DNA of 48,153 bases, taken from contig DXXH01000010.1 of the NCBI GenBank assembly GCA_019416395.1, positions 1 through 48,153 on the forward strand, written 5' to 3'. The position numbers and the translations under genes are program-made. The notes under the pieces were generated by a model. The model saw only the letters and a list, made by a program, of their open reading frames with translations. It searched no databases and had not been told where the DNA came from. This DNA comes from Clostridiales bacterium (GTDB lineage Bacteria; Bacillota; Clostridia; Oscillospirales; Acutalibacteraceae). Shown here in pieces: positions 17,686-26,757 of this stretch. The stretch's first letter is position 1. Each line of letters begins with the position of its first letter.

Positions 17686-19296
17686 ATGAAAAAGCGCAGT
17701 TCACGTTTCACAGCACTATTTTTAGCACTTGCATTATTAATCGCTATGGTTGCGGGTTGTGGAGAATCCGACAGTTCGAATTCTGCGGATAGCGGGAGCA
17801 GCACAACGGAGGAATCCATTCCGTCTTCAGAGGGGACTTCTTCTGTCAATGAGGAAGAGAATACAGCTGAACCTGTGGAATTGACAGTGTTCCTAAACCA
17901 CACTTGGTATTCCACGGAGAGTTATACCGGGATTATTCCGGAAGAGATCACGAAGGCTACAGGAGTAACATTGAATCCTACCAAAGCTATGGATTCACAG
18001 CAGCTTGGTATGATGATTGCATCTGGGGATCTGCCCGACTTGGTTTTCACCAGTGATTTAATGGACAAGCTGTCCAATCCCTCGCTTTGTTACTCATATA
18101 ATGAGTTGATTGAGGAATATGGTGTGGATTGGGATGTAACTCCTATTCAACAGCAAAACGCCAAGGCCTTTTCCTCAGATGACAACTATTATTGTGTATT
18201 GTCTCATTTTGCTTCCAATGAAGATTGGGCTAAAACAGAATCTGTACCTATGGTGGCGTCACTCATTTATCGTCAGGATATTGTAGAAGAGCTTGGAAAT
18301 CCCGAAATCAACACGTTAGATGATTTGATGGCTGTCTATGAACAGGTCAAAACCAATTATCCCGATATGATTCCTTTGAATTTTAGCACGGATACATGGA
18401 CATTAGATCCCTTTAAGACCTGGAATAACTGCACATTGCAGAGATTTACCATCAACGATGACGGTAGTGTGGAAATAACCGCTACTACAGAGCCTTATAA
18501 AGATTATCTGTATTTCTGCAATCAGATGTACCGTAAGGGCTATTTCTCAGCGGATAATTTCTCATGGGCTGGAGATGAAGAAAAAGCCCAGTTTAACAGC
18601 GGAAATGCTTTTTCCACCGTACAGAATACCCAGAACAGTATCAACTCCTTTACGGATTTGAATACCAATCCTGATGTGCATCTGATGGAAATGATGCCTC
18701 TTTCCGATTACCCCATCATTAATTCTGAGTTGGGTTGGTGCGGCACATTCATTACTAAAAATAATGAACATCCAGAGGAGTCAATCCGTTTCATGCAATA
18801 TTTGTTCAGTGAGGAAGGTCAGAAGCTCAGCCAGTGGGGACGAGAAGGAATCGAGTATGTTCTGGACGATAAAGGTTTGCCCCAGTTCAGCGAGGAGTGG
18901 AACCAATCCATTGAAGATGGCACCAACGATGAAATTTACAATACCAATTTCTATTTTGGTGGCTCTAAAATTTTGGAAGCGGAAGGCCGCTGCGCGGTTT
19001 TGCCCGACGAGCTCCAGCCTGTTTATGACGCTATTCGGGAGAGCTTTACAAACGATCCGTGGTATGTCTATGCAGAGCCTAAAGATTCTGACGGTGATAT
19101 GAAAGTAATCGACGACAAATTGCAGGATTTGATTAAAAATAGTGATGCCAAGATTATTCTTTCGGAAAGCGACGAGGAGTTTGAAAGCAATTATCAGGAG
19201 TTCCAAAACCAGATCGCACAGATCGGCGGTGATGAATTGGCCGACTTTATGGAACCCCGCTTGCAAGAGGCTATGGAACTTTATGGTGCGGAATAA
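17686..19296 (+). CDS. Extracellular sugar-binding lipoprotein (LplA-like)
   Basis: Binding protein of the second importer, 536 residues. Basic start, hydrophobic stretch and lipobox VAGC put the lipid cysteine at residue 25; a Ser/Glu-rich linker follows. I chose the second ATG because GAAAGG lies 9 bases before it; the ATG at 17677 directly abuts that site. Sequence such as EHPEESIRFMQYLFSEEGQ is typical of the family. It shares layout but not close sequence with the lipoprotein of region 1, so the ligands probably differ. Confidence 0.92.
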   Translation: MKKRSSRFTALFLALALLIAMVAGCGESDSSNSADSGSSTTEESIPSSEGTSSVNEEENTAEPVELTVFLNHTWYSTESYTGIIPEEITKATGVTLNPTKAMDSQQLGMMIASGDLPDLVFTSDLMDKLSNPSLCYSYNELIEEYGVDWDVTPIQQQNAKAFSSDDNYYCVLSHFASNEDWAKTESVPMVASLIYRQDIVEELGNPEINTLDDLMAVYEQVKTNYPDMIPLNFSTDTWTLDPFKTWNNCTLQRFTINDDGSVEITATTEPYKDYLYFCNQMYRKGYFSADNFSWAGDEEKAQFNSGNAFSTVQNTQNSINSFTDLNTNPDVHLMEMMPLSDYPIINSELGWCGTFITKNNEHPEESIRFMQYLFSEEGQKLSQWGREGIEYVLDDKGLPQFSEEWNQSIEDGTNDEIYNTNFYFGGSKILEAEGRCAVLPDELQPVYDAIRESFTNDPWYVYAEPKDSDGDMKVIDDKLQDLIKNSDAKIILSESDEEFESNYQEFQNQIAQIGGDELADFMEPRLQEAMELYGAE

Positions 19297-19305
19297 TCTA
19301 GGATC

Positions 19306-20265
19306 ATGAACACAATGGAACAGACGTATTTAGGCTTGGATCTGGGAGGAACCAAACTGTTAATTGGAGAACTGAACGGGAGCGGAGAAATACTTCGTTC
19401 CCGGCAGTATCCAACAAGTTATGCCACCCAGAAAGAAACTGTAAAAGGGCTCTTTCAAAGTTTGGAAGACTATCAACATCAAGTGGGATTTGTGGGAAAC
19501 ATTGTGGCTGCCGGTGTGGGATTAATTGGCACTTCAGATCATGAGCGAGGAATTTGGTGTTCCTTAAGCCATTTGCCGGGAGATAATATTCCTTTGGCGG
19601 CTCTCCTGGAAGAAAGATTGGGAGTGCCTGTTGCGATCGATAACGATGTTCGTAGCGCGGCTACCGCGGAACTTCTTCTCGGATGGGGAAAAAGAAGCAA
19701 GGATTTTATTTACCTTAATGTGGGAACAGGTTTGGCGGCAGGGTTCGTCACAGGAGGTCATATTATCCGAGGCGCTCGGAATATGGCAGGAGAAATTGGA
19801 CATACCGTCGTGGATTTGCACAGTCAGGATCTTTGTGGGTGCGGAAGACGGGGATGCTGTGAAAATGTGGTTTCCGGCATAGGATTTACCTACCAGGCAA
19901 ACAAATTGGGTTCTGAGTACCCCAATACCCGGCTTACATTTCCACAGTCGGGAAGACGGGTAGATGTACGAGAACTGTTTCAGCTGGCAGAGAATGGGGA
20001 TTCGCTTTGTGTTGAGTTGGTAAATCAGGCTGTGGATACCCTGAGTTGCTTGATTTTAAATTTGGTTCGGTTTACAGACCCGGATACCGTGATTTTGGGA
20101 GGGGGGATAATCAAAAGCGGCTGGCTGATGAACCGATTGCTTCCAGTATTGAAAAAGCAGTCTATTTTGGAAGGAGTAGCGATTGTCCCGTCCACCTTTG
20201 GCGCTGGAGAAGTGGGTTTGGTGGGAGCTGGAGCCCTGGCCATGGCCCGGAAAAAATACATGTGA
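19306..20265 (+). CDS. ROK-family sugar kinase
   Basis: Cytosolic ROK protein, 319 residues, without an N-terminal DNA-binding domain, so a kinase rather than a repressor. ATP-binding DLGGTK is at residues 12-17, the catalytic aspartate is in IDNDVRSAA (about 107-110), and the zinc/ROK signature runs from EIGHTVVDL to CGCGRRGCCENVVSG (about 162-191). It likely phosphorylates glucose, an N-acyl hexosamine or a related product of the GH9 step. It starts 10 bases after the lipoprotein gene with only a weak AGGA ribosome site; a second ATG lies nine bases on. Confidence 0.9.
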   Translation: MNTMEQTYLGLDLGGTKLLIGELNGSGEILRSRQYPTSYATQKETVKGLFQSLEDYQHQVGFVGNIVAAGVGLIGTSDHERGIWCSLSHLPGDNIPLAALLEERLGVPVAIDNDVRSAATAELLLGWGKRSKDFIYLNVGTGLAAGFVTGGHIIRGARNMAGEIGHTVVDLHSQDLCGCGRRGCCENVVSGIGFTYQANKLGSEYPNTRLTFPQSGRRVDVRELFQLAENGDSLCVELVNQAVDTLSCLILNLVRFTDPDTVILGGGIIKSGWLMNRLLPVLKKQSILEGVAIVPSTFGAGEVGLVGAGALAMARKKYM

Positions 20266-20270
20266 AGAAA

Positions 20271-20305
20271 GCGGCCCGAAACCTGGGTTCTGGGCCGCTT
20301 TTTTT
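20271..20305 (+). terminator. Intrinsic terminator inside the operon
   Basis: GCGGCCC and GGGCCGC form a 7-bp GC-only stem followed by seven T. It lies between the ROK stop and the GH9 start, which is only 24 bases further, leaving no room for a normal promoter; so GH9 is probably expressed by read-through. Confidence 0.9.
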
Positions 20306-20328
20306 ATACTTAAAAAGGAGTGAGAAGG

Positions 20329-22701
20329 ATGCTGGAGTCCTTTCGTAAGGAATTGAGAGAAAGTGGATACATCCATCGGCCTTTGCCTCTTCATAGGGAG
20401 CGGTCTTTGGAGACAGAACTTGAAAGGAAGACTGTTATCGGGGAAAAAGCACTGTGGAAAGGAAAAACCAGCTATATTCCGAAGCATGAGGGTATCGGAG
20501 AATTAACTCAGTTGCCGATGGGAAGAAACCAAAGTGAGGTTTTGCGCGTAACCGGCCCTACGGCCCATGAGATACAAAGCTATGACTTGCCGGAGGAAAA
20601 GCGGCCGCGTTATAACGCACAACTGATCTTCACAATTCCAGAAGAAGATTGGAGCGTGTGGAATCGGATTTCTGTATGGGTTAAGCCGGATTCTCCTGGG
20701 AGCAGGACAGTGCATTTAGGAATCTATTTAAACAATGAAGGAGAAAACAAAATTCCCGATCGCTATGGTCGGGAAGGGTATCATCTGGCCAATCTGACTA
20801 ATCATCAGTGGAACCACATTATATGGGAGTTTGCTTCATTACCCAAGGATAAGGTGACAAAACTCTATTTTCAGATGGATGCTGACGGAAAAGATACCGC
20901 CACAGGAGAATATTTTCAATTCGATTTTGATGAGATAACTTTACAGCTTGTGGAGAAGTCAGAGCTAGAACGGGGTTGGACTTGTGAAAAGAGTCGCGTG
21001 TCGTATTCTATGTCGGGATATTACGCCCAAGGAAAGAAAACTGCAGTAGCCAATACAGGGGCGGAAAATTTTGTGTTGCTTGATGATCAGGGAAAGGTGG
21101 TACTGAAAAAACCAGCTTTATCTGTAGACGATAGTCGAGGACATTTTGAAGTCTTGGATTTTACCGAGGTAACGAAGCCAGGATTTTACCGTATACAAAG
21201 TGGAAGCACGGAAACTGAGCTTTTTGAAATAAGTACTCGTGTGATGGAAACAGCTGCATGGAAAGTTCTCAATTTCATTTTTTGTGAGCGATGTGGCTAT
21301 CCAGTACCTGGTAAACATGGTTGCTGCCACTTAGATGTAGTTGCAGAACATAACGGTACCTTATTACCTTATGGAGGTGGGTGGCATGATGCGGGGGATA
21401 TGTCACAGCAAACCGTGCAGACAGCTGAGGTCTCCCAAGAGCTGTTTGAGTTGGCAGAACAGATTAAGGACGATCCAGTTCTTTACAATCGCCTGATGGA
21501 AGAGGCTTTGTGGGGAATAGAACACACACTAAGAACAAGATTGGGTGATGGGTATCGTGCCAGCAGTGTGGGATTAGGTCAATGGACCGATGGGCGCATT
21601 GGAAATCAAGACGATGTGCATGCGCGTGTGCACAAACAAGCGTATCAGAATTTCTTGTGCGGAGCTATAGAGGCTCAGGCAGCCAAAGCGCTAAGAGATT
21701 ACGATCTTGATCTTTCCTGGAAATGTTTGGAGGCGGCCAAAGAGGACCTGCGCTGGGCAGAAGAGCGTTACTGTGAAAAGGGAATGGAAATTCCCGTTAT
21801 GTGGGAACACACTATGAATTCAGGACCTTCCCAATATTATGCAGCAGCTTGTTGGTGTGCTTCATCGATTTATGAGCTTTCCGGGGAAGAGGAATTTTCT
21901 CAACTGGCTCGAAAATATGCGGAAAAGCTTTTGCACTGTCAAGAAACCGGTACATCCGGAGTGCCTTTGAAGGGATTTTTCTACCGTGATGAAAATCATT
22001 TGGAAATCGTGCATTTTACCCATCAATCTAGGGACCATTCTTTTGTCCAGGCCTTGGAAGCCATTTGCAAGGCAATGCCAAACTGTCAAGACCGTCCCCG
22101 GTGGGAAAAAGCAATGCGACTTCATGGGGAATATTTAAAGACCCTGTTTGAGATGGCGACGCCCTATGGAATGATTCCAGCCGGGATTTATAGCAAAAAC
22201 GAATTAGAAAATCGAGAAACTTTCCCGTTACTTCATCTTCAGGTGGACTTTGAAGAACAGCGTCCGCATTATGAAAAACAATTGGCAGCGGGAATCCCTT
22301 TGGAAAATGGATATTGTATCCGCATGTTTCCAGTATGGTTTTCTTTTCGGGGAAATGGTGCAGTTCATTTGTCTATGGGAAAATCTGCTTCAATTTTAGG
22401 AAAATATTTTCAGGATCGTAATTTACTGAATATTGCCCAGGAACAGCTTTATTGGGTGGCTGGGAAAAATCCTTTCTGTCAATCTTTAATTTATGGGGAA
22501 GGATATCGCTATGGACAGCAATATGCTCACTTTCCTGGGGAAATGGTAGGGGAGATGCCTGTGGGGATTGAGACGCTGGAGGATGAGGATATCCCTTATT
22601 GGCCTGGGGGAAATAATGCCACCTATAAGGAGGTTTGGCTTACACCGGCTGGTCGTTGGCTGGCAATTTTAGCGGATTTGTGGGGAGAAGGAGTACAGTA
22701 A
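20329..22701 (+). CDS. Cytosolic GH9-family glycoside hydrolase
   Basis: A 790-residue enzyme. Residues about 1-215 form a carbohydrate-binding-like beta domain, about 220-300 match the Ig-like N-terminal domain of GH9 enzymes, and the rest is a helical GH9 catalytic domain. GGWHDAGDMSQQT supplies the two aspartates (D354, D357) of the GH9 base motif, and YKEVWLTPAGRW supplies a candidate acid E768; GKNPFCQSLIYGEGYR matches the family's late signature. There is no signal peptide, unlike secreted cellulases, so it probably acts on imported oligosaccharides, like the exo-glucosidase/glucosaminidase branch. The ATG is chosen for AAGGAG 8 bases upstream; a GTG three codons earlier overlaps that site. 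Confidence 0.87.
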   Translation: MLESFRKELRESGYIHRPLPLHRERSLETELERKTVIGEKALWKGKTSYIPKHEGIGELTQLPMGRNQSEVLRVTGPTAHEIQSYDLPEEKRPRYNAQLIFTIPEEDWSVWNRISVWVKPDSPGSRTVHLGIYLNNEGENKIPDRYGREGYHLANLTNHQWNHIIWEFASLPKDKVTKLYFQMDADGKDTATGEYFQFDFDEITLQLVEKSELERGWTCEKSRVSYSMSGYYAQGKKTAVANTGAENFVLLDDQGKVVLKKPALSVDDSRGHFEVLDFTEVTKPGFYRIQSGSTETELFEISTRVMETAAWKVLNFIFCERCGYPVPGKHGCCHLDVVAEHNGTLLPYGGGWHDAGDMSQQTVQTAEVSQELFELAEQIKDDPVLYNRLMEEALWGIEHTLRTRLGDGYRASSVGLGQWTDGRIGNQDDVHARVHKQAYQNFLCGAIEAQAAKALRDYDLDLSWKCLEAAKEDLRWAEERYCEKGMEIPVMWEHTMNSGPSQYYAAACWCASSIYELSGEEEFSQLARKYAEKLLHCQETGTSGVPLKGFFYRDENHLEIVHFTHQSRDHSFVQALEAICKAMPNCQDRPRWEKAMRLHGEYLKTLFEMATPYGMIPAGIYSKNELENRETFPLLHLQVDFEEQRPHYEKQLAAGIPLENGYCIRMFPVWFSFRGNGAVHLSMGKSASILGKYFQDRNLLNIAQEQLYWVAGKNPFCQSLIYGEGYRYGQQYAHFPGEMVGEMPVGIETLEDEDIPYWPGGNNATYKEVWLTPAGRWLAILADLWGEGVQ

Positions 22702-22808
22702 AACGTCACTCATAAAAGGTAGAAACTTCCATAAGAAACTCAAGTCCATTTTATAGTGAAATGCTGGAAAGTTTCCGGTTGGCACATCTTTTTGGGGTCT
22801 CGCACCAT

Positions 22809-24077
22809 TCACCCTTCCTTTTTTCCGTCGCAAAGGCCAAAATCTCCCCGGCCCAAGGTGTTGACTCCGTAGAGCTGGAAGCTGTTCAGCAGAGACAACG
22901 CGGTGCGCTGGTCTTCAAAAGGAATGTGAAATAGCTCGGCGATTTTTCCCAGCCGATAGAGCAGGGTGTTCCGATGAATACACAGGATCCGGGCGGAAGA
23001 TTCCTTGTTGTGCAGAGTCAAACTGTATACCTGTAGGGTGCGGAAATATTCTGTTTGATTGGCAGCGTCATAGGCTAATAGCTGGGATAAGGCGGGGTGA
23101 AGAAACATTTCCACATTGACGTGAGCACATACCGCTTCGAAAATAGGGGCAGGGAACACTTCTTGAAAAAAGACGCAGGGTTCGTTGGTGGCCAAAGATG
23201 CCATATGGGCCTGCTGGAATCGTCCCGTCAATTCCGTCAGATCGGAAAATAAAGGGGAAATCCCGCTGGATACATGGGTTTGGGCGAGAAATTTGGCCAC
23301 CTGCTGGAACAACGCCCGCTCCTGAGGGGAGTGCTTGTCCTTTTCCAGCCGGCCAAGTAGGGTGACAATACACCCCTGATGAATAGCGCTTACTGCCCAG
23401 CGGTGCCGCAAGGGGATTTTGGAAATGGCCAAAAAAGCGAAGGACTGCTGGGAAGCGGTATTCCCGATGGGCGTGGCCATCACCGTATAGGAGCCAGGCA
23501 GGCTGGTGGACAAAGACCGCAGGGCCAGCGCCTTTGCTTCCGGGGAAGTGCCGTTTTCCAGCAAATCCCTCAGGTAAGAAGAGAGAGAGGTTCCTTCCCG
23601 TCCGTGACGGGGAAGCATCAGCATTTTTAGGGCGTCCAGAAAAATTTGGGTGGCTTCCAAATCCTGGGGCAGGAGAGGGGCGTCAAAAAAGAAAATCCCT
23701 ACATATCCGTAAATCCGGTTTTGAGAGTGGACTTCCCCAAAAATACGGGGACAATCCGCGGCAGGCCCCTCGTTGGAGTAAAAGGGTTTGTAATATGGCT
23801 CGTCGTTATTCAGGTAGGCCTGGTTGTAGCTTTGGATCACTTCCAAGGGCAAGGCGGTGTTTTCCAGCAGGGCGTCCCAAATGGGTTGCCCCAGCTTCTT
23901 TTGAGGATATTGACAGATGGATTTGTAGTTTTCGTCAGTCAAAAGGATCGGCAGCCCGAAAAAATCCCAAGCCGCCTGTACCAGCCCGTCAATACTGTCT
24001 TTTTTTAGCGCCTCAAAAAAGACATGATAGGCTTCCGATAAGGTTCCTTCATGCTGCCGTTGAAAGTGAATTGTCAT
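22809..24077 (-). CDS. PucR-family transcriptional regulator
   Basis: Cytosolic regulator of 422 residues. The C-terminal 60 residues form the PucR helix-turn-helix, with SSARILCIHRNTLLYRLGKI and a final LNSFQLYGV; the middle resembles the GGDEF-like domain of CdaR/PucR proteins, and the N-terminal third would bind the ligand. Start is uncertain: GAAGGGGG lies upstream of both this ATG and an in-frame TTG at 24086. It is divergent from an Fe-S flavoenzyme gene and the shared gap contains an inverted repeat, so it likely controls that gene. Confidence 0.85.
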   Translation of the reverse strand: MTIHFQRQHEGTLSEAYHVFFEALKKDSIDGLVQAAWDFFGLPILLTDENYKSICQYPQKKLGQPIWDALLENTALPLEVIQSYNQAYLNNDEPYYKPFYSNEGPAADCPRIFGEVHSQNRIYGYVGIFFFDAPLLPQDLEATQIFLDALKMLMLPRHGREGTSLSSYLRDLLENGTSPEAKALALRSLSTSLPGSYTVMATPIGNTASQQSFAFLAISKIPLRHRWAVSAIHQGCIVTLLGRLEKDKHSPQERALFQQVAKFLAQTHVSSGISPLFSDLTELTGRFQQAHMASLATNEPCVFFQEVFPAPIFEAVCAHVNVEMFLHPALSQLLAYDAANQTEYFRTLQVYSLTLHNKESSARILCIHRNTLLYRLGKIAELFHIPFEDQRTALSLLNSFQLYGVNTLGRGDFGLCDGKKEG

Positions 24078-24156
24078 TTTGCACAAGTCCCCCTTCCCGA
24101 TTTGGAGAGCCTCACATGGTCATGGGAAAACCCTCGTGGTACAATTTTCTACAGAA

Positions 24157-24180
24157 AGATCGTTATGCGTTTAACGATCT
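24157..24180. promoter_or_regulatory. Inverted-repeat operator candidate
   Basis: AGATCGTTA and TAACGATCT are perfect 9-bp arms separated by 6 bases, followed directly by CATTATAACAG, a possible -10 region. It lies in the 322-base divergent gap between the PucR gene and the flavoenzyme gene and is the best candidate for the regulator's site. I see nothing else firm in this gap. Confidence 0.55.
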
Positions 24181-24399
24181 CATTATAACAGATTTTTAGG
24201 CGGCTGATCAAGCAGTTCCATAAGTCGCGGGACGGAGTGAAGAATCCGGACGGCTATGAGCCGGGGACCCTGCGTTATTGGGAACGGTGACCATGCTGCG
24301 GCGAGGGGGAATGTCTCAAAACAGAAGCCTTGAAAACGAACTTTCTTTGTATGGAATAAAAGCAAACCAACTGGATTATTTTTGCGAGGAGAAATTACC

Positions 24400-26316
24400 A
24401 TGCACAGTTTATTTGATAAAACCCAACTGGGTTCCATGAAGCTGAAAAACCGGATTTTCATGTCCCCCATGGGAACAACCGGCGAGGCTGACGGTTCTTA
24501 CTGCAACGAAGGCATTGACTACTTTATGGAGCGGGCCAAGGGCGGCGCTGGCCTGATTATCACCGGCGCCAACGTGGTTTCCACAAAATACGAGGCGCGG
24601 CCTTGCACCGAGCTGTCCAATTTCCATCATGTGGAGCGTCTGAACATGCTGATCGAGCGCTGCCACAATTACGGCGCTAAGGTGTGCGTCCAGCTGTCTC
24701 CCGGACTGGGACGCCAGCAGTTCACCGATCCTTTCACCCCGCCCTATTCCGCAGGTTCCGTGGGGGCGTTCTGGTATAAGGACCTGATCTGCAAGCCCTT
24801 CTCCAAGGAAGATATTCATTACCTGGTGGAAAAAGTGGGCTATTCTGCCAGCCTGGCCATCAACGCTGGGGCAGATGCCGTAGAGCTTCACGCGTACGGC
24901 GGCTATCTGCTGGACCAGTTCCAGTCCAAACAGTGGAACAACCGTACCGACGAGTATGGCGGTAGCTTGGAGAACCGTATGCGCTTCACCCTGGAATGCA
25001 TCGACGCGATCAAAAAGAATGTGCCGAAGAATTTCCCCATCTTGGTGAAATTTACTCCTGACCAGCGGGTGGAAGGCTTCCGTACCCTGGACGAGGGTAT
25101 TGAAATGGCCAAAATCTTTGAAAAGGCCGGTGTGACCGCCCTGCATGTGGATACCGGTTGCTATGAGGAGTGGTATCAGGCTATCACCACCATTTATTCC
25201 AAGCCTGGCCACAAGCTGGACGTGCAGAAGGCCATCAAGGAAGTTGTGAATATTCCCGTGTTGGGCGACGGCAAACTGTTCGATCCCAAGCTGGCCAACA
25301 AGGTGATCGAGGACGGGACCCTGGATTATCTGGGCCTGGGCCACGAAATGCTGGCGGATCCCTATTGGCCCACCAAGGTCAAGGAAGGCCGGTATGAGGA
25401 TATTCGTCCCTGCGTTGGCTGCAATGAATGTCTGCTGGCCGGTTTCTCCGGTAAGCATTACTATTGCGCTGTGAACCCCACTTGCTACGCCGAGCGGGAT
25501 TACGCCCTGCCCAAGCCTGATGGCTCCAAGAAGTCCATTTTGGTCATTGGCGGCGGCCCTGGCGGTATGTCCGCCGCTATCACTGCCCGTCAGCGTGGCT
25601 GGGACGTAGAATTGTGGGAGAAGACCGACCGTCTGGGCGGTACCCTTTGGGCTGCTGGCGGTCCCGACTTCAAAGCGGATATCATCAAGCTGATCAATTA
25701 CATGAAGGTGCAGTGCGACAAGCTGGGCGTGAAGGTTCGCTATAACAGAACCGCTACCGCGGAAAATGTTCTGGGCGGTCACTGGGATAAGGTGATTCTG
25801 GCAGCAGGTTCCGATCCCGCCAAGCCTCCCATCCCGGGCATTGAAATTGCCACTCCCGTGTCCGAGTACCTGACTCACAACGTCACCGCCGGCAAGAAAG
25901 TGGTCATCATCGGTGGCGGCCTGGCTGGCACCGAGGCTGCCTGCGACATTGCTCCCCATGCCGACGAGGTAACCATCGTGGAAATGATGCCCGATATCCT
26001 GTTCAACGCTGCTCACTGCTTGAACAATGACCAGCATTTGCGCAACATGGTGAAAGACCGTGGCGTAAAGGTGGCAGCTGGAGCTAAGGTGACCAACATC
26101 ACTCCCGATTCCGTCACCTACGAGAAAGACGGGGAAACCATTACGCTGGCTTGCGACACCGTGTTCAACGCTGCGGGCTTCAAAGCCAACAACCAGCTGG
26201 AAGACCTGCTGGAGAGCAACTACGACGATGTTACAGTGATCGGCGACGCCATTGCTCCTCGGAAGATCCTGACCGCTGTTCACGAAGGCTACCACGCTAT
26301 TCGGGTAATGGAATAA
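24400..26316 (+). CDS. Fe-S old-yellow-enzyme oxidoreductase (enoate reductase/BaiCD-like) 1
   Basis: A 638-residue NADH:flavin oxidoreductase of the 2,4-dienoyl-CoA reductase/enoate reductase group. Residues 1-330 are the FMN TIM barrel, with DEYGGSLENRMRF near 184; C338, C341, C344 and C356 form a CxxCxxC-x11-C site for a 4Fe-4S cluster; residues about 375-638 hold the FAD/NAD domains with VIGGGPGGMSAA and VVIIGGGLAGTEAA. Such enzymes reduce activated C=C bonds of enoates, bile-acid intermediates or dienoyl-CoA. GAGGAG precedes the ATG. No sense TTA, CTA or TCA codon occurs, a sign of strong codon bias. It is divergent from PucR. Confidence 0.92.
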   Translation: MHSLFDKTQLGSMKLKNRIFMSPMGTTGEADGSYCNEGIDYFMERAKGGAGLIITGANVVSTKYEARPCTELSNFHHVERLNMLIERCHNYGAKVCVQLSPGLGRQQFTDPFTPPYSAGSVGAFWYKDLICKPFSKEDIHYLVEKVGYSASLAINAGADAVELHAYGGYLLDQFQSKQWNNRTDEYGGSLENRMRFTLECIDAIKKNVPKNFPILVKFTPDQRVEGFRTLDEGIEMAKIFEKAGVTALHVDTGCYEEWYQAITTIYSKPGHKLDVQKAIKEVVNIPVLGDGKLFDPKLANKVIEDGTLDYLGLGHEMLADPYWPTKVKEGRYEDIRPCVGCNECLLAGFSGKHYYCAVNPTCYAERDYALPKPDGSKKSILVIGGGPGGMSAAITARQRGWDVELWEKTDRLGGTLWAAGGPDFKADIIKLINYMKVQCDKLGVKVRYNRTATAENVLGGHWDKVILAAGSDPAKPPIPGIEIATPVSEYLTHNVTAGKKVVIIGGGLAGTEAACDIAPHADEVTIVEMMPDILFNAAHCLNNDQHLRNMVKDRGVKVAAGAKVTNITPDSVTYEKDGETITLACDTVFNAAGFKANNQLEDLLESNYDDVTVIGDAIAPRKILTAVHEGYHAIRVME

Positions 26317-26404
26317 GCGGGAAAGCCACGTACATTCAGCATTCGCCGGAGACTCTCTTTTCCAGAGGGGAGTTTCCACCTAGATAAGATCTATCCTTCA
26401 TTCG

Positions 26405-26440
26405 AAAAGGGTTTCTCGAATTTTCGGGAAGCCCTTTTTG
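26405..26440 (+). terminator. Terminator after flavoenzyme 1
   Basis: AAAGGGTTTCTCGA pairs with TCGGGAAGCCCTTT with two G-U pairs, followed by T5. It separates this gene from the hydrogenase gene, which has its own promoter. Confidence 0.85.
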
Positions 26441-26597
26441 CTTTTCTTCCGGGAAGGGTATGAAGTTTTCTGAAGAGTTTTGAAAATGCTGGTTGCCAAA
26501 ACGATCCAGGAAAAGAAAACTGGTTTCAGAAAGTGGAACCGGTGGAGTAGGGGTGGTTTTTAAATTAAAAAAGAAAGAATAATAATTTTTCTTTTCA

Positions 26598-26626
26598 TTG
26601 ATTTTTCCCAGGACTTGTGATATCCT
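26598..26626 (+). promoter_or_regulatory. Promoter of the hydrogenase gene
   Basis: TTGATT (26598-26603), 17-bp spacer, TATCCT (26621-26626). It is the best sigma-A-like site in the 441-base gap and would give a leader of about 125 bases. Confidence 0.6.
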
Positions 26627-26632
26627 GTATGC

Positions 26633-26757
26633 GGATTTCTGGAAAGAACTCTTATCTGTTCCAGATGGGCGCCAAACGGCGCCGCCCGTGGAAAAAAGCT
26701 GTGTGGGAGTGAGCTTTCCCACTGTGAAAATACGTCCTGTGGAGGTACAAATACGTT
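26633..26757 (+). promoter_or_regulatory. Structured 5' leader of the hydrogenase gene
   Basis: Three successive stem-loops: TCTGGAA/TTCCAGA (26638-26665), GGCGCC/GGCGCC around AAAC (26668-26683, within GGG..CCC), and GTGGGA/TCCCAC (26703-26722). GGAGG follows at 26741. It does not match a riboswitch I know; a redox- or flavin-linked leader is speculation. Confidence 0.5.

Noticed and set aside
22702..22808. GAAACTTCC/GGAAAGTTTC pair between GH9 and PucR genes
   Set aside because: Arms are far apart and imperfect; not a convincing terminator, though one is expected here.
24196..24291. Short rightward frame ending GYEPGTLRYWER before flavoenzyme 1
   Set aside because: No start or ribosome site and no recognised family.
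24409..26379. 656-codon leftward open frame over flavoenzyme 1
   Set aside because: Exactly in codon register with the sense gene and explained by absence of TTA/CTA/TCA codons; composition is not protein-like and it has no ribosome site.
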